Source of the DNA: Arenicola marina
Lineage: Eukaryota > Annelida > Polychaeta > Arenicolidae
NCBI GenBank assembly: GCA_964019135.1
Contig: OZ025256.1
Coordinates: forward strand, 38,908,035-38,972,034
Reading direction: 5' to 3'
Length of the DNA: 64,000 nt
Notes under the pieces: model-generated
The model's input: the letters and a program-made list of their open reading frames with translations, nothing else
Told to the model about the DNA's origin: nothing
Database searches by the model: none
Part shown: piece by piece, positions 11,791 through 23,735 of the stretch
How the letters are laid out: every line of letters begins with the position of its first letter
How positions within the stretch are numbered: position 1 is the first letter of the stretch
Program-made: the position numbers and the translations under genes

Positions 11791-13000
11791 GGGGGGGAGG
11801 GGGGGGGGTTAGGTAGGTTAGAAAAACTTACGACGGGGTGAGGGGGTCCAACAATAAATCTTGCGGGAAGGGGAGGGAGGCGCCCCCCCCCCCGTCCCCC
11901 TCAGACCCCACCCCCCATTGATCCATCATTGGACTTAAACATTCTCTTGCTTGAGTGTATATGTGTGTGGGGGGGGGGTGGTTAAACTCCCTACCCCTAC
12001 CCCTCCCATGTCCGCCCCTCGTCAAAATGTTGTTGGAACGTCAACTTATAGGGGTCTGGAAGAGATAAATGGCGACATGCGACACAGGCATATTTAAAAA
12101 ATCGACATTCGACATTAATCCCCAAATTCCGACACCGAGGATCTGAGAAGTGACATCGACACATATTAAAAAAAACGACACTGAACGTCGTGAATAATCG
12201 ACATTCGAAATTAAGATTTTTGAAAAATCGACACCCTCTCCCCCCACCTCTGTCTTGCTACGTTGCTGGATGGGACTTTATGCTATTTAAAAGGATAAAT
12301 GGCTATCGAAACCCATTACCACATCTCTCGAAAAGAACGTCATCGCCGCACCCAGGGTTGGAGGGGGCTCAAATGATTTGAATTTTGGGGCCGTTTTGGT
12401 TTTCATGAGAGGAGATTTTATTCACTCGATACGCGAGAGTTACGCTTGGCGGCCTTATAAGGTGTACTGTGACATCTCGTAAATAGCGATGAGTAAAGTA
12501 CCTGGTGGTGGGGGGGGGGGGGCATAGTAGGCCTATGTGGGTTGGTGGGGAGGGCAGAAGGGGGATTCAGAGGCGGGGGTGGGGGGGTTCTGGGGGACAC
12601 CGGAGTGTACTCCGTCACTAGAGAGACTTGTTTGGTTCTTCGCCTTAACGGTAACGGGTCACGGCCTCGAACCTCGATATTTCCGGTGGAGGTTACCGGC
12701 CACTTGAAGAGTCGTCTGCTCGAGACTCGTAGCGACACACAGACAGATAACATGGCAACCAAGGGGAACAGTTTGTGGGCAGACGACATTCTTGTGAATT
12801 TTAATAATATCTTTCCTGTCATATAAAGAGGTTGCATAATACATTGTATCGGTAAAAGTACACGATATTATTTTGATAGTACGATTGTCAACCATTGGCG
12901 GATGTTACACAAAATTATCCAATTTTTGCTTGATTGGTTATGCCAAAAAATAGATGGTTGTATACTTGGAATGCTTTAATCACTATTGGTCATATCGAGT
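11791..13000. other. Repeat-rich spacer, no gene seen
   Basis: Holds several G/C homopolymer runs, and at 12060-12240 a cluster of ATCGACATTCGA-type words repeated four or five times with A-runs. A short open frame at 12752-12826 (MATKGNSLWADDILVNFNNI and four more residues, then stop) has no recognisable domain. Confidence 0.35.
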
Positions 13001-13004
13001 CAAA

Positions 13005-13205
13005 GGGAGAATGAAGGGAGCGTGGAGCCATGTCCCCAGGGTGACACCCTGATCTTTGCGAAGAAGGACATGGAATCTTTACCATGCGACCACACAGACA
13101 TCGCCACAGCGGGGCGCGAACCATCGATCCACGTGCCGTTAAACTATCGGGTGGGCAGAGCGCTGGATGCCAGCGCTCTAACCCACCGAGCTATCGGAGC
13201 GGCCC
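13005..13205 (-). mobile_element. tRNA-derived SINE (family S1), minus strand
   Basis: On the minus strand it begins GGCCGCTCCGATAGCTCGGT (A-box region) and has a B-box-like GATGGTTCGCGCCCCGC, followed by a tail with GTGTCACCCTGGGGACATGG. It aligns with copies at 43620-43818 and at 45428-45548 plus 49241-49289. The head is longer than a normal tRNA between A and B boxes, so it is SINE, not a tRNA gene. Confidence 0.8.
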
Positions 13206-13476
13206 CCCACACAATAGAGGCTGGCGTCGAAGAAAAACACCTTTTTTTCACCCCAAAAATTCGCTATTTGCCATTGACCCTTGCCACGTCGCATTTGCAT
13301 GTCCGCTCTACGGATACCGTTGTGTGCTCCCAGGATAACACCAGAACTTCCCAGTCGTCCTCTACAAATATAGTGTTAACTTATAAGTGGGGCAACTTAT
13401 GAAATTATAATTCCTATATTGTTTATATCTGCTCTATAAATATGTATATGGGTAATATTTTGCATTAGTGATGTCC

Positions 13477-14085
13477 GGCCTTCCAGTCATTGCCCGACGT
13501 CTAGGGAACCCCCGGCCTCCCAGTCATTGTCCGACGTCTAGGGAACCCCCGGCCTCCCAGTCATTGCCCGACGTCTAGGGAACCCCCGGCCTCCCAGTCA
13601 TTGCCCGACGTCTAGGGAACCCCCGGCCTCCCAGTCATTGTCCGACGTCTAGGGAACCCCCGGCCTCCCAGTCATTGTTCGACGTCTAGGGAACCCCCGG
13701 CCTCCCAGTCATTGCCCGACGTCTAGGGAACCCCCGGCCTCCCAGTCATTGTCCGACGTCTAGGGAACCCCCGGCCTCCCAGTCATTGTCCGACGTCTAG
13801 GGAACCCCCGGCCTCCCAGTCATTGTCCGACGTCTAGGGAACCCCCGGCCTCCCAGTCATTGTCCGACGTCTAGGGAGCCCCCGGCCTCCCAGTCATTGC
13901 CCGACGTCTAGGAAACCCCCGGCCTCCCAGTCATTGTCCGACGTCTAGGGAACCCCCGGCCTCCCAGTCATTGCCCGACGTCTAGGGAACCCCCGGCCTC
14001 CCAGTCATTGCCCGACGTCTAGGGAACCCCCGGCCTCCCAGTCATTGTCCGACGTCTAGGGAACCCCCGGCCTCCCAGTCGGGCA
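13477..14085. repeat. 37-bp minisatellite, about 16 units
   Basis: The unit contains GGCCTCCCAGTCATTGYCCG followed by ACGTCTAGGGAACCCCC. Variation is almost confined to one C/T position (TTGCCCG versus TTGTCCG). Unit length is constant at 37 bp. Confidence 0.97.
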
Positions 14086-14344
14086 TTTCTCAAGGTCTCG
14101 TGGTCGTAATCGCAATTTCGCCGTCGCAAAATCTGGTCACACCGGGGAGGCTGGGTCACTACTGGACACCTCATATTCTATATGTCCATTGCAGGTTCTT
14201 TGGCCCGGTTATTGGTCATAGTGACAAAAACAACATGGTATCACCATCCTTTATATCTTCGCCCTCGAACACCGCCCCCTCCCCTCCCCCTGCCCCCCCC
14301 CCCCTCCCCCTGCACCTGTACTCTTACGCTTATCAAAACAAGTA

Positions 14345-14745
14345 AGCTAATCCAAAGAAGCATAAGAGTGTCTTGTTGATGGCAACTTTCGACCAATCAA
14401 ATGCCTGTAACATCAAAGTGTTTCGACCAATGCGCTTTGACCAAGATTGCGCTCAGTAAAAGTCGTGTTCTTCGCGGGAGTTGTCACTTTACAGAATCCG
14501 CTTCTCCTACAAGAAGGAATCGAGATAATCGTTTACCCGGAATTATAATGTCTAAGCAGGTTAGTGATGCGCCAAGCTGGTTTTGTTGCTGCGTGGAGAC
14601 GCAAAGATAATAATCTTTGGCCTAGGTGAATACATAATACTACGTGCCTGAGTCTCTCACGTATTGGTGAGTCATATCAGCGTTAGATCTGCAAGCACAC
14701 ACAGCGTAAGTGGTAAATTTTCATTCGTCAACTCAATGCCAGATA
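14345..14745 (+). repeat. Local duplicon module, copy C (diverged)
   Basis: Shares with 16800-17190 and 22720-22970 a block containing AGTGTCTTGTTGATGG, TTTACRGAATCC, CACCCGGAA-like words, ATGTCTAAGCAGGTTAGTGA and CAAAGATAATAATCTTTG. The block holds a conserved mini open frame, Met-Ser-Lys-Gln, followed by a splice-donor-like GTTAGT (14548-14559). It may be a promoter plus first exon of a duplicated gene or of a transposable element; no downstream exon is recognised. Confidence 0.7.
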
Positions 14746-14904
14746 TGTACCGCTTGACGACTTGATGAGGCGCCGTAGTGGACAAATGTCATATGAGTGT
14801 TGGCCTGCATGCGTTGAGATTTAGTCTGCATGGGTTGAGTTGTTGTAGTAGCAACCGGCATCGTGTCGGTAGTCGGCGATGGAGGGCGCTGTTACTCAAA
14901 ACCA

Positions 14905-15140
14905 CGTTCATTCCGTTTATTCCTTTTTCCTGTTGCTTCTGAACTCCAAAAACCAAAAGGTAATAGTCATTAGAAACCGTTTGCCCTTTTTGAAAAGAGC
15001 AAAACGAAAGTAGGTAACACGCGCGCAATACCGTTTTGACCTTTTCGCGTACTTCCAAACAAAAATGGGTAAAACTCGAGCGAATCCGTTTGCCTTGCGT
15101 GCATTCCATAACACCAAAAAAAGATTATCCCGATCTCTCT
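14905..15140. repeat. Degenerate ~55-65-bp repeat, four copies
   Basis: CCGTTT words begin near 14912, 14977, 15033 and 15087, each followed by a similar TTCC...AAAA...GGTAA pattern. Copies are strongly diverged. Confidence 0.55.
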
Positions 15141-15141
15141 G

Positions 15142-15200
15142 CAGAGGGCGCTCGCTCAACTCAGCTCAAGTTAGTAAATGCTAGGCGAGCGCCCTCTGTC
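15142..15200. repeat. Inverted repeat (CAGAGGGCGCTCGC stem)
   Basis: CAGAGGGCGCTCGC at about 15142 is mirrored by GCGAGCGCCCTCTG about 34 bases later. A 14-bp perfect stem like this may mark a transposon end or a folded insertion site. Confidence 0.75.
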
Positions 15201-15439
15201 CGCGAGTGAGATCACCGGATCCCTATCTCGCATTTTCACTCCATTTCATGAGGCTCGAGAAGCAAGAACGCGCGAAGCAAAATGCGCGAGGCGCAAAACG
15301 AACGAGGACGCCAGATGGCACAGGAGAACGCGCGATTGATTAATTGACGAAGGACACTTTTACCTTATGTAGGTAATGTCGCGAGCATGGGAAGGCGCGA
15401 GGAAGAGCGACACCATGTCTGACACCCCTACTCTTGGCG

Positions 15440-15930
15440 CGATATATATAGCACATACAGGCCCAAACTGAGCATATGCAGGCCTAAACTCGACCCATGC
15501 AGGCCCAAACTCAACACATGCAGGCCCAAACTCAACACATGCAGGCCCAAACGCAACACATGCAGGCCCAAACGCAACACATGCAGGCTAAAACTCAAAT
15601 GTAGGCTAAAAATCAACCCCTGCAGGCCCAAACTCAACACATGCAGGCTAAAACTCAACCCATGCAGGCTAAAACTCAACACATGCAGGCTAAAACTCAA
15701 CCCATGCAGGCTAAAACTCAACACATGCAGGCTAAAACTCAACCCATGCAGGCTAAAACTCAACACATGCAGGCTAAAACTCAACCCATGCAGGCTAAAA
15801 CTCAAACCATGTAGGCTAAAAATCAACCTATGCAGGCCCAAACTCAACCCATGCAGGGCAAAACTCAACCCATGCAGGTCTAAACTCAACCCATGCAGGG
15901 CAAAACTCAACCCATGCAGGTCCCTACTCA
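15440..15930. repeat. 21-bp minisatellite, about 23 units
   Basis: The unit is CATGCAGGCTAAAACTCAAC plus one base, with a GCCCAAAC variant toward the ends and the CTAAAAC variant in the centre. The 21-bp period keeps a minus-strand heptapeptide frame (LHGLSFS) open; this is a by-product. Confidence 0.95.
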
Positions 15931-16309
15931 TGGGGCTTTTGTCCACTGTGGCGCCTCATAGACATCACCTATATATCGTAGACCCGAAATGTGATGTGTG
16001 AAACGGTAGGTCCTGCCTTGACGACGAAGCGCGCAGCCTCCCACTCGACCACGCGGTGCGTCGTCACATTGCCAACAGATACACGTCATAGATGCTGCAG
16101 TGTTTTAGGGGCATTGGTGTTCATGGTTCTGCAAAACCGTTCGCTCTAGATCGTGGACGAACGGCGCATGTTAGACACGAGGCACATAGGAAACGGATGA
16201 CACATCTGAAAACTGCACACTAATCGTCCCTGTGACGACATATTAAACATTACATGGGTTGGCTGTCCAGTTCTTCAGCTAAAGCGCTTCAAGGAAAAGT
16301 TATATGTGC
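15931..16309. other. Spacer, no gene seen
   Basis: Unique mixed-composition DNA without recognisable features. Confidence 0.35.
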
Positions 16310-17190
16310 CCTCCTCCCACGGTCGTTTTGTCGGTTTTGGTGTTTTTGTATTCGTAATTACTATTATAATGGGGTCTCATTACTTACCTCGTTTCGTGGG
16401 TTTGGGTGTTTTTTTTTATTCGCATCCCGCAGCCATAATTACTATTATAATGAGGTCTCACTACTTACCTCATGGGTGCAGTGGCGGATCTCATAACCAC
16501 CCCCCCCCCCCCCTTGGGCACCAGAACATACAACATACATGTTAACATACATGTTAAAGTTCCATGTCTTCAGAGACTTTCCCCTTGGGAAAATGAACAT
16601 ACACTGTTAAAGTCGGGTTCTCCAAGCCCAAGCCCCCCACATGTTAGTGTAAACCTACCCTTAGCAGCCCCCCGCCCTCCCCTCCACTCCCCATCATCCT
16701 CCTGCGTCTACCCTCCACCATTGATCAGCTTTATTTACTGGGAGGCACGACCGGTTAGAACCAGAAACTGTCGCTTTTTTCCGCTTGTCAAAGCAAGCAG
16801 CGAATGAGGTATAATAGTGTCTTGTTGATGGTATATTTCGAACACTCAGATGCCATATAACATCAAACAATGAACGTTCATTGCAAGAATTGTTTACTTT
16901 ACGGAATCCACTTCTCCTATTATAAGGACTCGAGACCATCGTTCACCCGGAAATACTATGTCTAAGCAGGTTAGTGATTTTACGTCAAACTTGATTTGTT
17001 CTTACGCGGAGGCGCAAAGATAATAATCTTTGGCGGAGGTGAATAGATACTACATACCTGGGGCTCAGTGTTATATCCTATTGGTGAGTCATGTCAGTGT
17101 CAGTGTAAGATCTGTAAGCTCGGACAGCGTAAGCGGTAAATTCTCATTCATCAACCCAATAGCAATGCCACAGTGTCTAACGCTTGTAAC
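16310..17190 (+). repeat. Local duplicon module, copy A
   Basis: Contains a tandemly doubled segment (16320-16470, words TTTTGGTGTTTTT and ATTACTATTATAATGRGGTC), a C-rich stretch with CTGCGTCTACCCTCCACCAT near 16700, and the conserved block with ATGTCTAAGCAG|GTTAGT at 16958-16975. It runs directly into the 30-bp minisatellite. Copy B (22485-22970) has the same order without the array. Confidence 0.8.
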
Positions 17191-20100
17191 TGACATGGTG
17201 CATGGTAGACCCGATGTAACTGACATGGTGCATGGTAGACCCGATGTAACTGACATGGTGCATGGTAGACCCGATGTAACTGACACGGTGTATGGTAGAC
17301 CCGATGTAACTGACATGGTATATGGTAGACCCGATGTAACTGACATGGTGTATGGTAGACCCGATGTAACTGACATGGTATATGGTAGACCCGATGTAAC
17401 TGACATGGTGTATGGTAGGCCCGATGTAACTGACATGGTGTATGGTAGACCCAATGTAACTGACATGGTGTATGGTAGACCCGATGTAACTGACATGGTG
17501 TATGGTAGACCCGATGTAACTGACATGGTGTATGGTAGACCTGATGTAACTGACATGGTGCATGGTAGACCCGATGTAACTGACATGGTGTATGGTAGAC
17601 CCGATGTAACTGACATGGTATATGGTAGACCCGATGTAACTGACATGGTGTATGGTAGACCCGATGTAACTGACATGGTGTATGGTAGACCCGATGTAAC
17701 TGACATGGTATATGGTAGACCCGATGTAACTGACATGGTGTATGGTAGACCCGATGTAACTGACATGGTATATGGTAGACCCGATGTAACTGACATGGTG
17801 TATGGTAGACCCGATGTAACTGACATGGTATATGGTAGATCCGATGTAACTGACATGGTGTATGGTAGGCCCGATGTAACTGACATGGTGTATGGTAGAC
17901 CCGATGTAACTGACATGGTGTATGGTAGACCCGATGTAACTGACATGGTGTATGGTAGACCCGATGTAACTGACATGGTGCATGGTAGACCTGATGTAAC
18001 TGACATGGTGTATGGTAGACCCGATGTAACTGACATGGTATATGGTAGACCCGATGTAACTGACATGGTGCATGGTAGACCCGATGTAACTGACATGGTG
18101 TATGGTAGACCCGATGTAACTGACATGGTGTATGGTAGACCCGATGTAACTGACATGGTATATGGTAGACCCGATGTAACTGACATGGTGTATGGTAGAC
18201 CCGATGTAACTGACATGGTGTATGGTAGACCCGATGTAACTGACATGGTGTATGGTAGACCCGATGTAACTGACATGGTGTATGGTAGACCCGATGTAAC
18301 TGACATGGTGTATGGTAGACCCGATGTAACTGACATGGTGTATGGTAGACCCGATGTAACTGACATGGTGTATGGTAGACCCGATGTATCTGACATGGTA
18401 TATGGTAGACCCGATGTAACTGACATGGTGTATGGTAGACCCGATGTAACTGACATGGTGTATGGTAGACCCGATGTAACTGACACGGTGTATGGCAGAC
18501 CCGATGTAACTGACATGGTAAATGGCAGACCCGATGTAACTGACATGGTGTATGGTAGACCCGATGTAACTGACATGGTGTATGGTAGACCCGATGTAAC
18601 TGACATGGTGTATGGTAGACCCGATGTAACTGACATGGTGTATGGTAGACCCGATGTAACTGACATGGTGTATGGTAGACCCGATGTAACTGACATGGTA
18701 TATGGTAGACTCGATGTAACTGACATGGTATATGGTAGACCCGATGTAACTGACATGATGTATGGTAGACCCGATGTAACTGACATGGTGCATGGTAGAC
18801 CCGATGTAACTGACATGGTGCATGGTAGACCCGATGTAACTGACATGGTGTATGGTAGACCCGATGTAACTGACATGGTATATGATAGACCCGATGTAAC
18901 TGACATGGTGTATGGTAGGCCCGATGTAACTGACATGGTGTATGGTAGACCCGATGTAACTGACATGGTGTATGGTAGACCCGATGTAACTGATATGGTG
19001 TATGGTAGACCCGATGTAACTGACATGGTGTATGGTAGACCCGATGTAACTGACATGGTATATGGTAGACCCGATGTAACTGACATGGTGTATGGTAGAT
19101 CCGATGTAACTGACATGGTATATGGTAGACCCGATGTAACTGACATGGTGCATGGTAGACCCGATGTAACTGACATGGTGTATGGTAGACCCGATGTAAC
19201 TGACATGGTGTATGGTAGACCCGATGTAACTGACATGGTGTATGGTAGACCCGATGTAACTGACATGGTGTATGGTAGACCCGATGTAACTGACATGGTG
19301 TATGGTAGACCCGATGTAACTGACATGGTATATGGTAGACCCGATGTAACTGACATGGTGCATGGTAGACCCGATGTAACTGACATGGTATATGGTAGAC
19401 CCGATGTAACTGACATGGTATATGGTAGACCCGATGTAACTGACATGGTGTATGGTAGACCCGATGTAACTGACATGGTATATGGTAGACCCGATGTAAC
19501 TGACATGGTATATGGTAGACCCGATGTAACTGACATGGTGTATGGTAGACCCGATGTAACTGACATGGTGTATGGTAGACCCGATGTAACTGACATGGTG
19601 TATGGTAGACCCGATGTAACTGACATGGTATATGGTAGACCCGATGTAACTGACATGGTACATGGTAGACCCGATGTAACTGACATGGTATATGGTAGAC
19701 CCGATGTAACTGACATGGTATATGGTAGACCCGATGTAACTGACATGGTGCATGGTAGACCCGATGTAACTGACATGGTATATGGTAGACCCGATGTAAC
19801 TGACATGGTGCATGGTAGACCCGATGTAACTGACATGGTATATGGTAGACCCGATGTAACTGACATGGTGCATGGTAGACCCGATGTAACTGACATGGTG
19901 TATGGTAGACCCGATGTAACTGACATGGTGTATGGTAGACCCGATGTAACTGACATGGTGTATGGTAGACCCGATGTAACTGACATGGTGTATGGTAAAC
20001 CCGACGTAACTGACATGGTATATGGTAGACCCGATGTAACTGACATGGTGTATGGTAGACCCGATGTAACTGACATGGTGTATTGTAGACCAGATGTAAC

Positions 20101-22046
20101 TGACATGGTGTATGGTAGACCCGATGTAACTGACATGGTATATGGTAGACCCGATGTAACTGACATGGTGTATGGTAGACCCGATGTAACTGACATGGTG
20201 TATGGTAGACCCGATGTAACTGACATGGTACATGGTAGACCCGATGTAACTGACATGGTATATGGTAGACCCGATGTAACTGACATGGTATATGGTAGAC
20301 CCGATGTAACTGACATGGTGCATGGTAGACCCGATGTAACTGACATGGTATATGGTAGACCCGATGTAACTGACATGGTGCATGGTAGACCCGATGTAAC
20401 TGACATGGTGTATGGTAGACCCGATGTAACTGACATGGTGTATGGTAGACCCGATGTAACTGACATGGTGTATGGTAGACCCGATGTAACTGACATGGTA
20501 TATGGTAGACCCGATGTAACTGACATGGTATATGGTAGACCCGATGTAACTGACATGGTGTATGGTAGACCCGATGTAACTGACATGGTATATGGTAGAC
20601 CCGATGTAACTGACATGGTGTATGGTAGACCCGATGTAACTGACATGGTGTATGGTAGACCCGATGTAACTGACATGGTGTATGGTAGACCCGATGTAAC
20701 TGACATGGTGTATGGTAGACCCGATGTAACTGACATGGTGTATGGTAGACCCGATGTAACTGACATGGTGTATGGTAGACCCGATGTAACTGACATGGTG
20801 TATGGTAGACCCGATGTAACTGACATGGTGTATGGTAGACCCGATGTAACTGACATGGTATATGGTAGACCCGATGTAACTGACATGGTATATGGTAGAC
20901 CCGATGTAACTGACATGGTGTATGGTAGACCCGATGTAACTGACATGGTGTATGGTAGACCCGATGTAACTGACATGGTGTATGGTAGACCCGATGTAAC
21001 TGACATGGTGCATGGTAGACCCGATGTAACTGACATGGTGTATGGTAGACCCGATGTAACTGACATGGTGCATGGTAGACCCGATGTAACTGACATGGTG
21101 TATGGTAGACCCGATGTAACTGACATGGTGTATGGTAGACCCGATGTAACTGACATGGTGTATGGTAGACCCGATGTAACTGACATGGTGTATGGTAGAC
21201 CCGATGTAACTGACATGGTGTATGGTAGACCCGATGTAACTGACATGGTGCATGGTAGACCCGATGTAACTGACATGGTGTATGGTAGACCCGATGCAAC
21301 TGACATGGTGCATGGTAGACCCGATGTAACTGACATGGTGTATGGTAGACCCGATGTAACTGACATGGTGCATGGTAGACCCGATGTAACTGACATGGTA
21401 TATGGTAGACCCGATGTAACTGACATGGTGTATGGTAGACCCGATGTAACTGACATGGTGTATGGTAGACCCGATGTAACTGACATGGTGCATGGTAGAC
21501 CCGATGTAACTGACATGGTGCATGGTAGACCCGATGTAACTGACATGGTGTATGGTAGACCCGATGTAACTGACATGGTGTATGGTAGACCCGATGTAAC
21601 TGACATGGTGTATGGTAGACCCGATGTAACTGACATGGTATATGGTAGACCCGATGTAACTGACATGGTGTATGGTAGACCCGATGTAACTGACATGGTG
21701 CATGGTAGACCCGATGTAACTGACATGGTGCATGGTAGACCCGACGTAACTGACATGGTATATGGTAGACCCGATGTAACTGACATGGTGTATGGTAGAC
21801 CCGATGTAACTGACATGGTGCATGGTAGACCCGATGTAACTGACATGGTGCATGGTAGACCCAATGTAACTGACATGGTGTATGGTAGACCCGATGTAAC
21901 TGACATGGTGTATGGTAGACCCGATGTAACTGACATGGTGTATGGTAGACCCGATGTAACTGACATGGTGTATGGTAGACCCGATGTAACTGACATGGTG
22001 TATGGTAGACCCGATGTAACTGACATGGTGTATGGTAGACCCGATG
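17191..22046. repeat. 30-bp minisatellite, about 162 units with no length change
   Basis: The unit is TGACATGGTGTATGGTAGAC followed by CCGATGTAAC. Every unit over 4.86 kb is exactly 30 bp. Most variation sits at two adjacent positions (GTG/GTA and TAT/CAT). A plus-strand frame (17030-22051) reads TDMVYGRPDV repeats, and minus-strand frames are open too, as expected for a stop-free unit whose length is a multiple of three. The putative start at 17030 is not conserved in module copies B and C, and rare variants change amino acids freely, so I do not call it coding. Confidence 0.97.
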
Positions 22047-22109
22047 TGTGATCTGTAAAACATACTTTTATGACGGCGTACAACTTACCTCCTGATGAGT
22101 CGGTCATTT

Positions 22110-22255
22110 TAAGGTGGAGTAAACCTATCCTCAGCTCAGCCCCCCCACCTCCCCCACGCCCCTATGCGTCCACCCACCGTCAATAATATTTAGAACCGGA
22201 ATGCGGCGGTCTGTGTGGGCGGTGTGTGAAGGGCTTACTGTCTCGGCTCGGTGCA
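22110..22255 (+). repeat. Duplicon post-array segment, copy 1
   Basis: Begins with GTAAACCTATCCTCAG, has a C-rich run and CCCCTATGCGTCCACCCACC, then AGAACCGGAATGCGGCGGTC. It is nearly identical to 22972-23092. Confidence 0.85.
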
Positions 22256-22484
22256 TCAGTGGCCTATTTCACGTACATAAGATTAGCCGACTATTCGTGG
22301 CTTAGACGGCTAAACTCGCCCATCATTTACATGGTAACTTTAATCGACTAAGCCCCGTAGTCAGCTAAACTGCTTTCAGTGAAATCGCCAAGGGCTCCCC
22401 TCAACGAACAACAATAAAACTGTCTACGCATAATTACGCAGACTGCTGAATGAAGTTACGACGTTTATTTTCCTTTTTTATCGC

Positions 22485-22970
22485 CTCCCACGGTTGTTTT
22501 GTGGGTTTTGGTGTTTTTTATTCGCATCCCGCAGCCATAATTACTATTATAATGGGGTTTCATTACTTACCTCATGGGTGGGTCATTTTATGTTAGTGTA
22601 AACTTACCCTTAGCAGACCCCCCCCCCCCCCCCCATCCTCCTGCGTCTACCCTCCACCATTAATAAGCTCTATTTACTGGGAGGCGCGACCGGGTAGAAC
22701 CAGACACAGTCGCTTTACTCGAATGAGGTATAAGAGTGTCTTGTTGATGGTATATTTCGACCACTCAGATGCCATATAACATCGACCAATGAACGTTCAT
22801 TGCAAGAGTTGTTTACTTTACGGAATCCACTTCCCCTATAATAAGGAATCGAGACAATCGTTCACCCGGAATTACTATGTCTAAGCAGGTTAGTGATCTT
22901 ACGTCAAACTTGATTTGTTCTCACGCGGAGGCGCAAAGATAATAATCTTTGGCGCAGGTGAATAGATTCT
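22485..22970 (+). repeat. Local duplicon module, copy B (no array)
   Basis: Repeats copy A in order: TTTTGGTGTTTTT/ATTATAATGGGG segment, CCTGCGTCTACCCTCCACCA, then the block with ATGTCTAAGCAG|GTTAGT (22877-22894) and CAAAGATAATAATCTTTG. It passes directly to the post-array segment through the junction GAATAGATTCTTCAG, without the 30-bp minisatellite. Confidence 0.85.
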
Positions 22971-22971
22971 T

Positions 22972-23092
22972 CAGCCCCCCCCCCCCTCCCCCACGCCCCT
23001 ATGCGTCCACCCACCGCGAATGATATTTAGAACCGGAATGCGGCGGTCTGTGTGGGCGGTGTGTGAAGGGCTCACTGTCTCGGCTCAAAAGC
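22972..23092 (+). repeat. Duplicon post-array segment, copy 2
   Basis: Second copy of 22110-22255. Identity is high from the C-rich run to ACTGTCTCGGCTC, after which the copies diverge. Confidence 0.85.
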
Positions 23093-23369
23093 ATATTTCT
23101 GCCTTGTATGTAGCTAGACGCATACATTTTATTATTGGGAGACGTGCGGGATGCCGCATAGCGTTTCCTTACATGGACAGACATAAACTTTTGATGTTGC
23201 ATGTCCTGTCGGGCACGTTGAGATTGACATGCCCCCCTGAATATTTATGTGTCATCAAATTGAGAAAGATTAATGTCGATCTGTCTCCAAGAGACCCCAC
23301 TAGGTGGCAGCACTTTACTCATCGATGACCCCAGATTGGGTCTCCTAGAATTGGGCTGGCTGGTTCCAA

Positions 23370-23735
23370 GCTTAAAGCAGTCTACTTACATGCGCCATCT
23401 AAGATTTTTTTTTTTACATTTTCGAATCAAGGCTAAAAGTATCTTGAAATTATGATGCATATGTTTTATATCTCTTTGAGTCTGTAATCAACAATTTCAA
23501 CATAAAACTGCGCGGTTTATTTATATCGCGCGGACGTCCTAGCGAGCCGCGGTCAACATCACACAGAATACCGAACAGGGAACATACGCGCAGGGATATA
23601 AAGCCGGCCACCGACTTCTGCTCCGGTGAGCAAATTGGCTTCCCTCCGGATAGCCCACAGGCTTTCCGGATTTAAATTCAAGACAGAATATACTAATTTA
23701 ACATGGAGAAAAGGTTGGTAATACAACATAATACA
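23370..23735 (+). repeat. Dispersed repeat R3, copy 1 (promoter-like, CpG-rich)
   Basis: Aligns over about 370 bp with 54200-54570 in the same orientation. Both contain TACATGCGCCATCT, ATTATGATGCATAT, CAGGGATATAAAGC, GATAGCCCA, GGATTTAAATTCAAGACAGA and then ATGGAGAAGAGATTG (here ATGGAGAAAAGGTTG) followed by GGTAA. TATAAAG, an ATG about 120 bases later and a donor-like GTAA suggest a copied promoter plus first exon, perhaps of a transposable element. Many CG dinucleotides here are TG or CA in the other copy. Confidence 0.75.

Noticed and set aside
13477-14085. CRISPR-like array
   Set aside because: It is a continuous 37-bp tandem repeat with no variable spacers, in a spliced eukaryotic genome.
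15428-15946. LHGLSFS heptapeptide frame
   Set aside because: By-product of the 21-bp minisatellite; no recognisable flanking exon.
17030-22107. Giant open frames (about 1,630-1,670 aa) on both strands over the 30-bp array, e.g. a TDMVYGRPDV-repeat protein
   Set aside because: A stop-free unit whose length is a multiple of three opens several frames automatically. The start region is not conserved in the sister module copies, and variants change amino acids freely.
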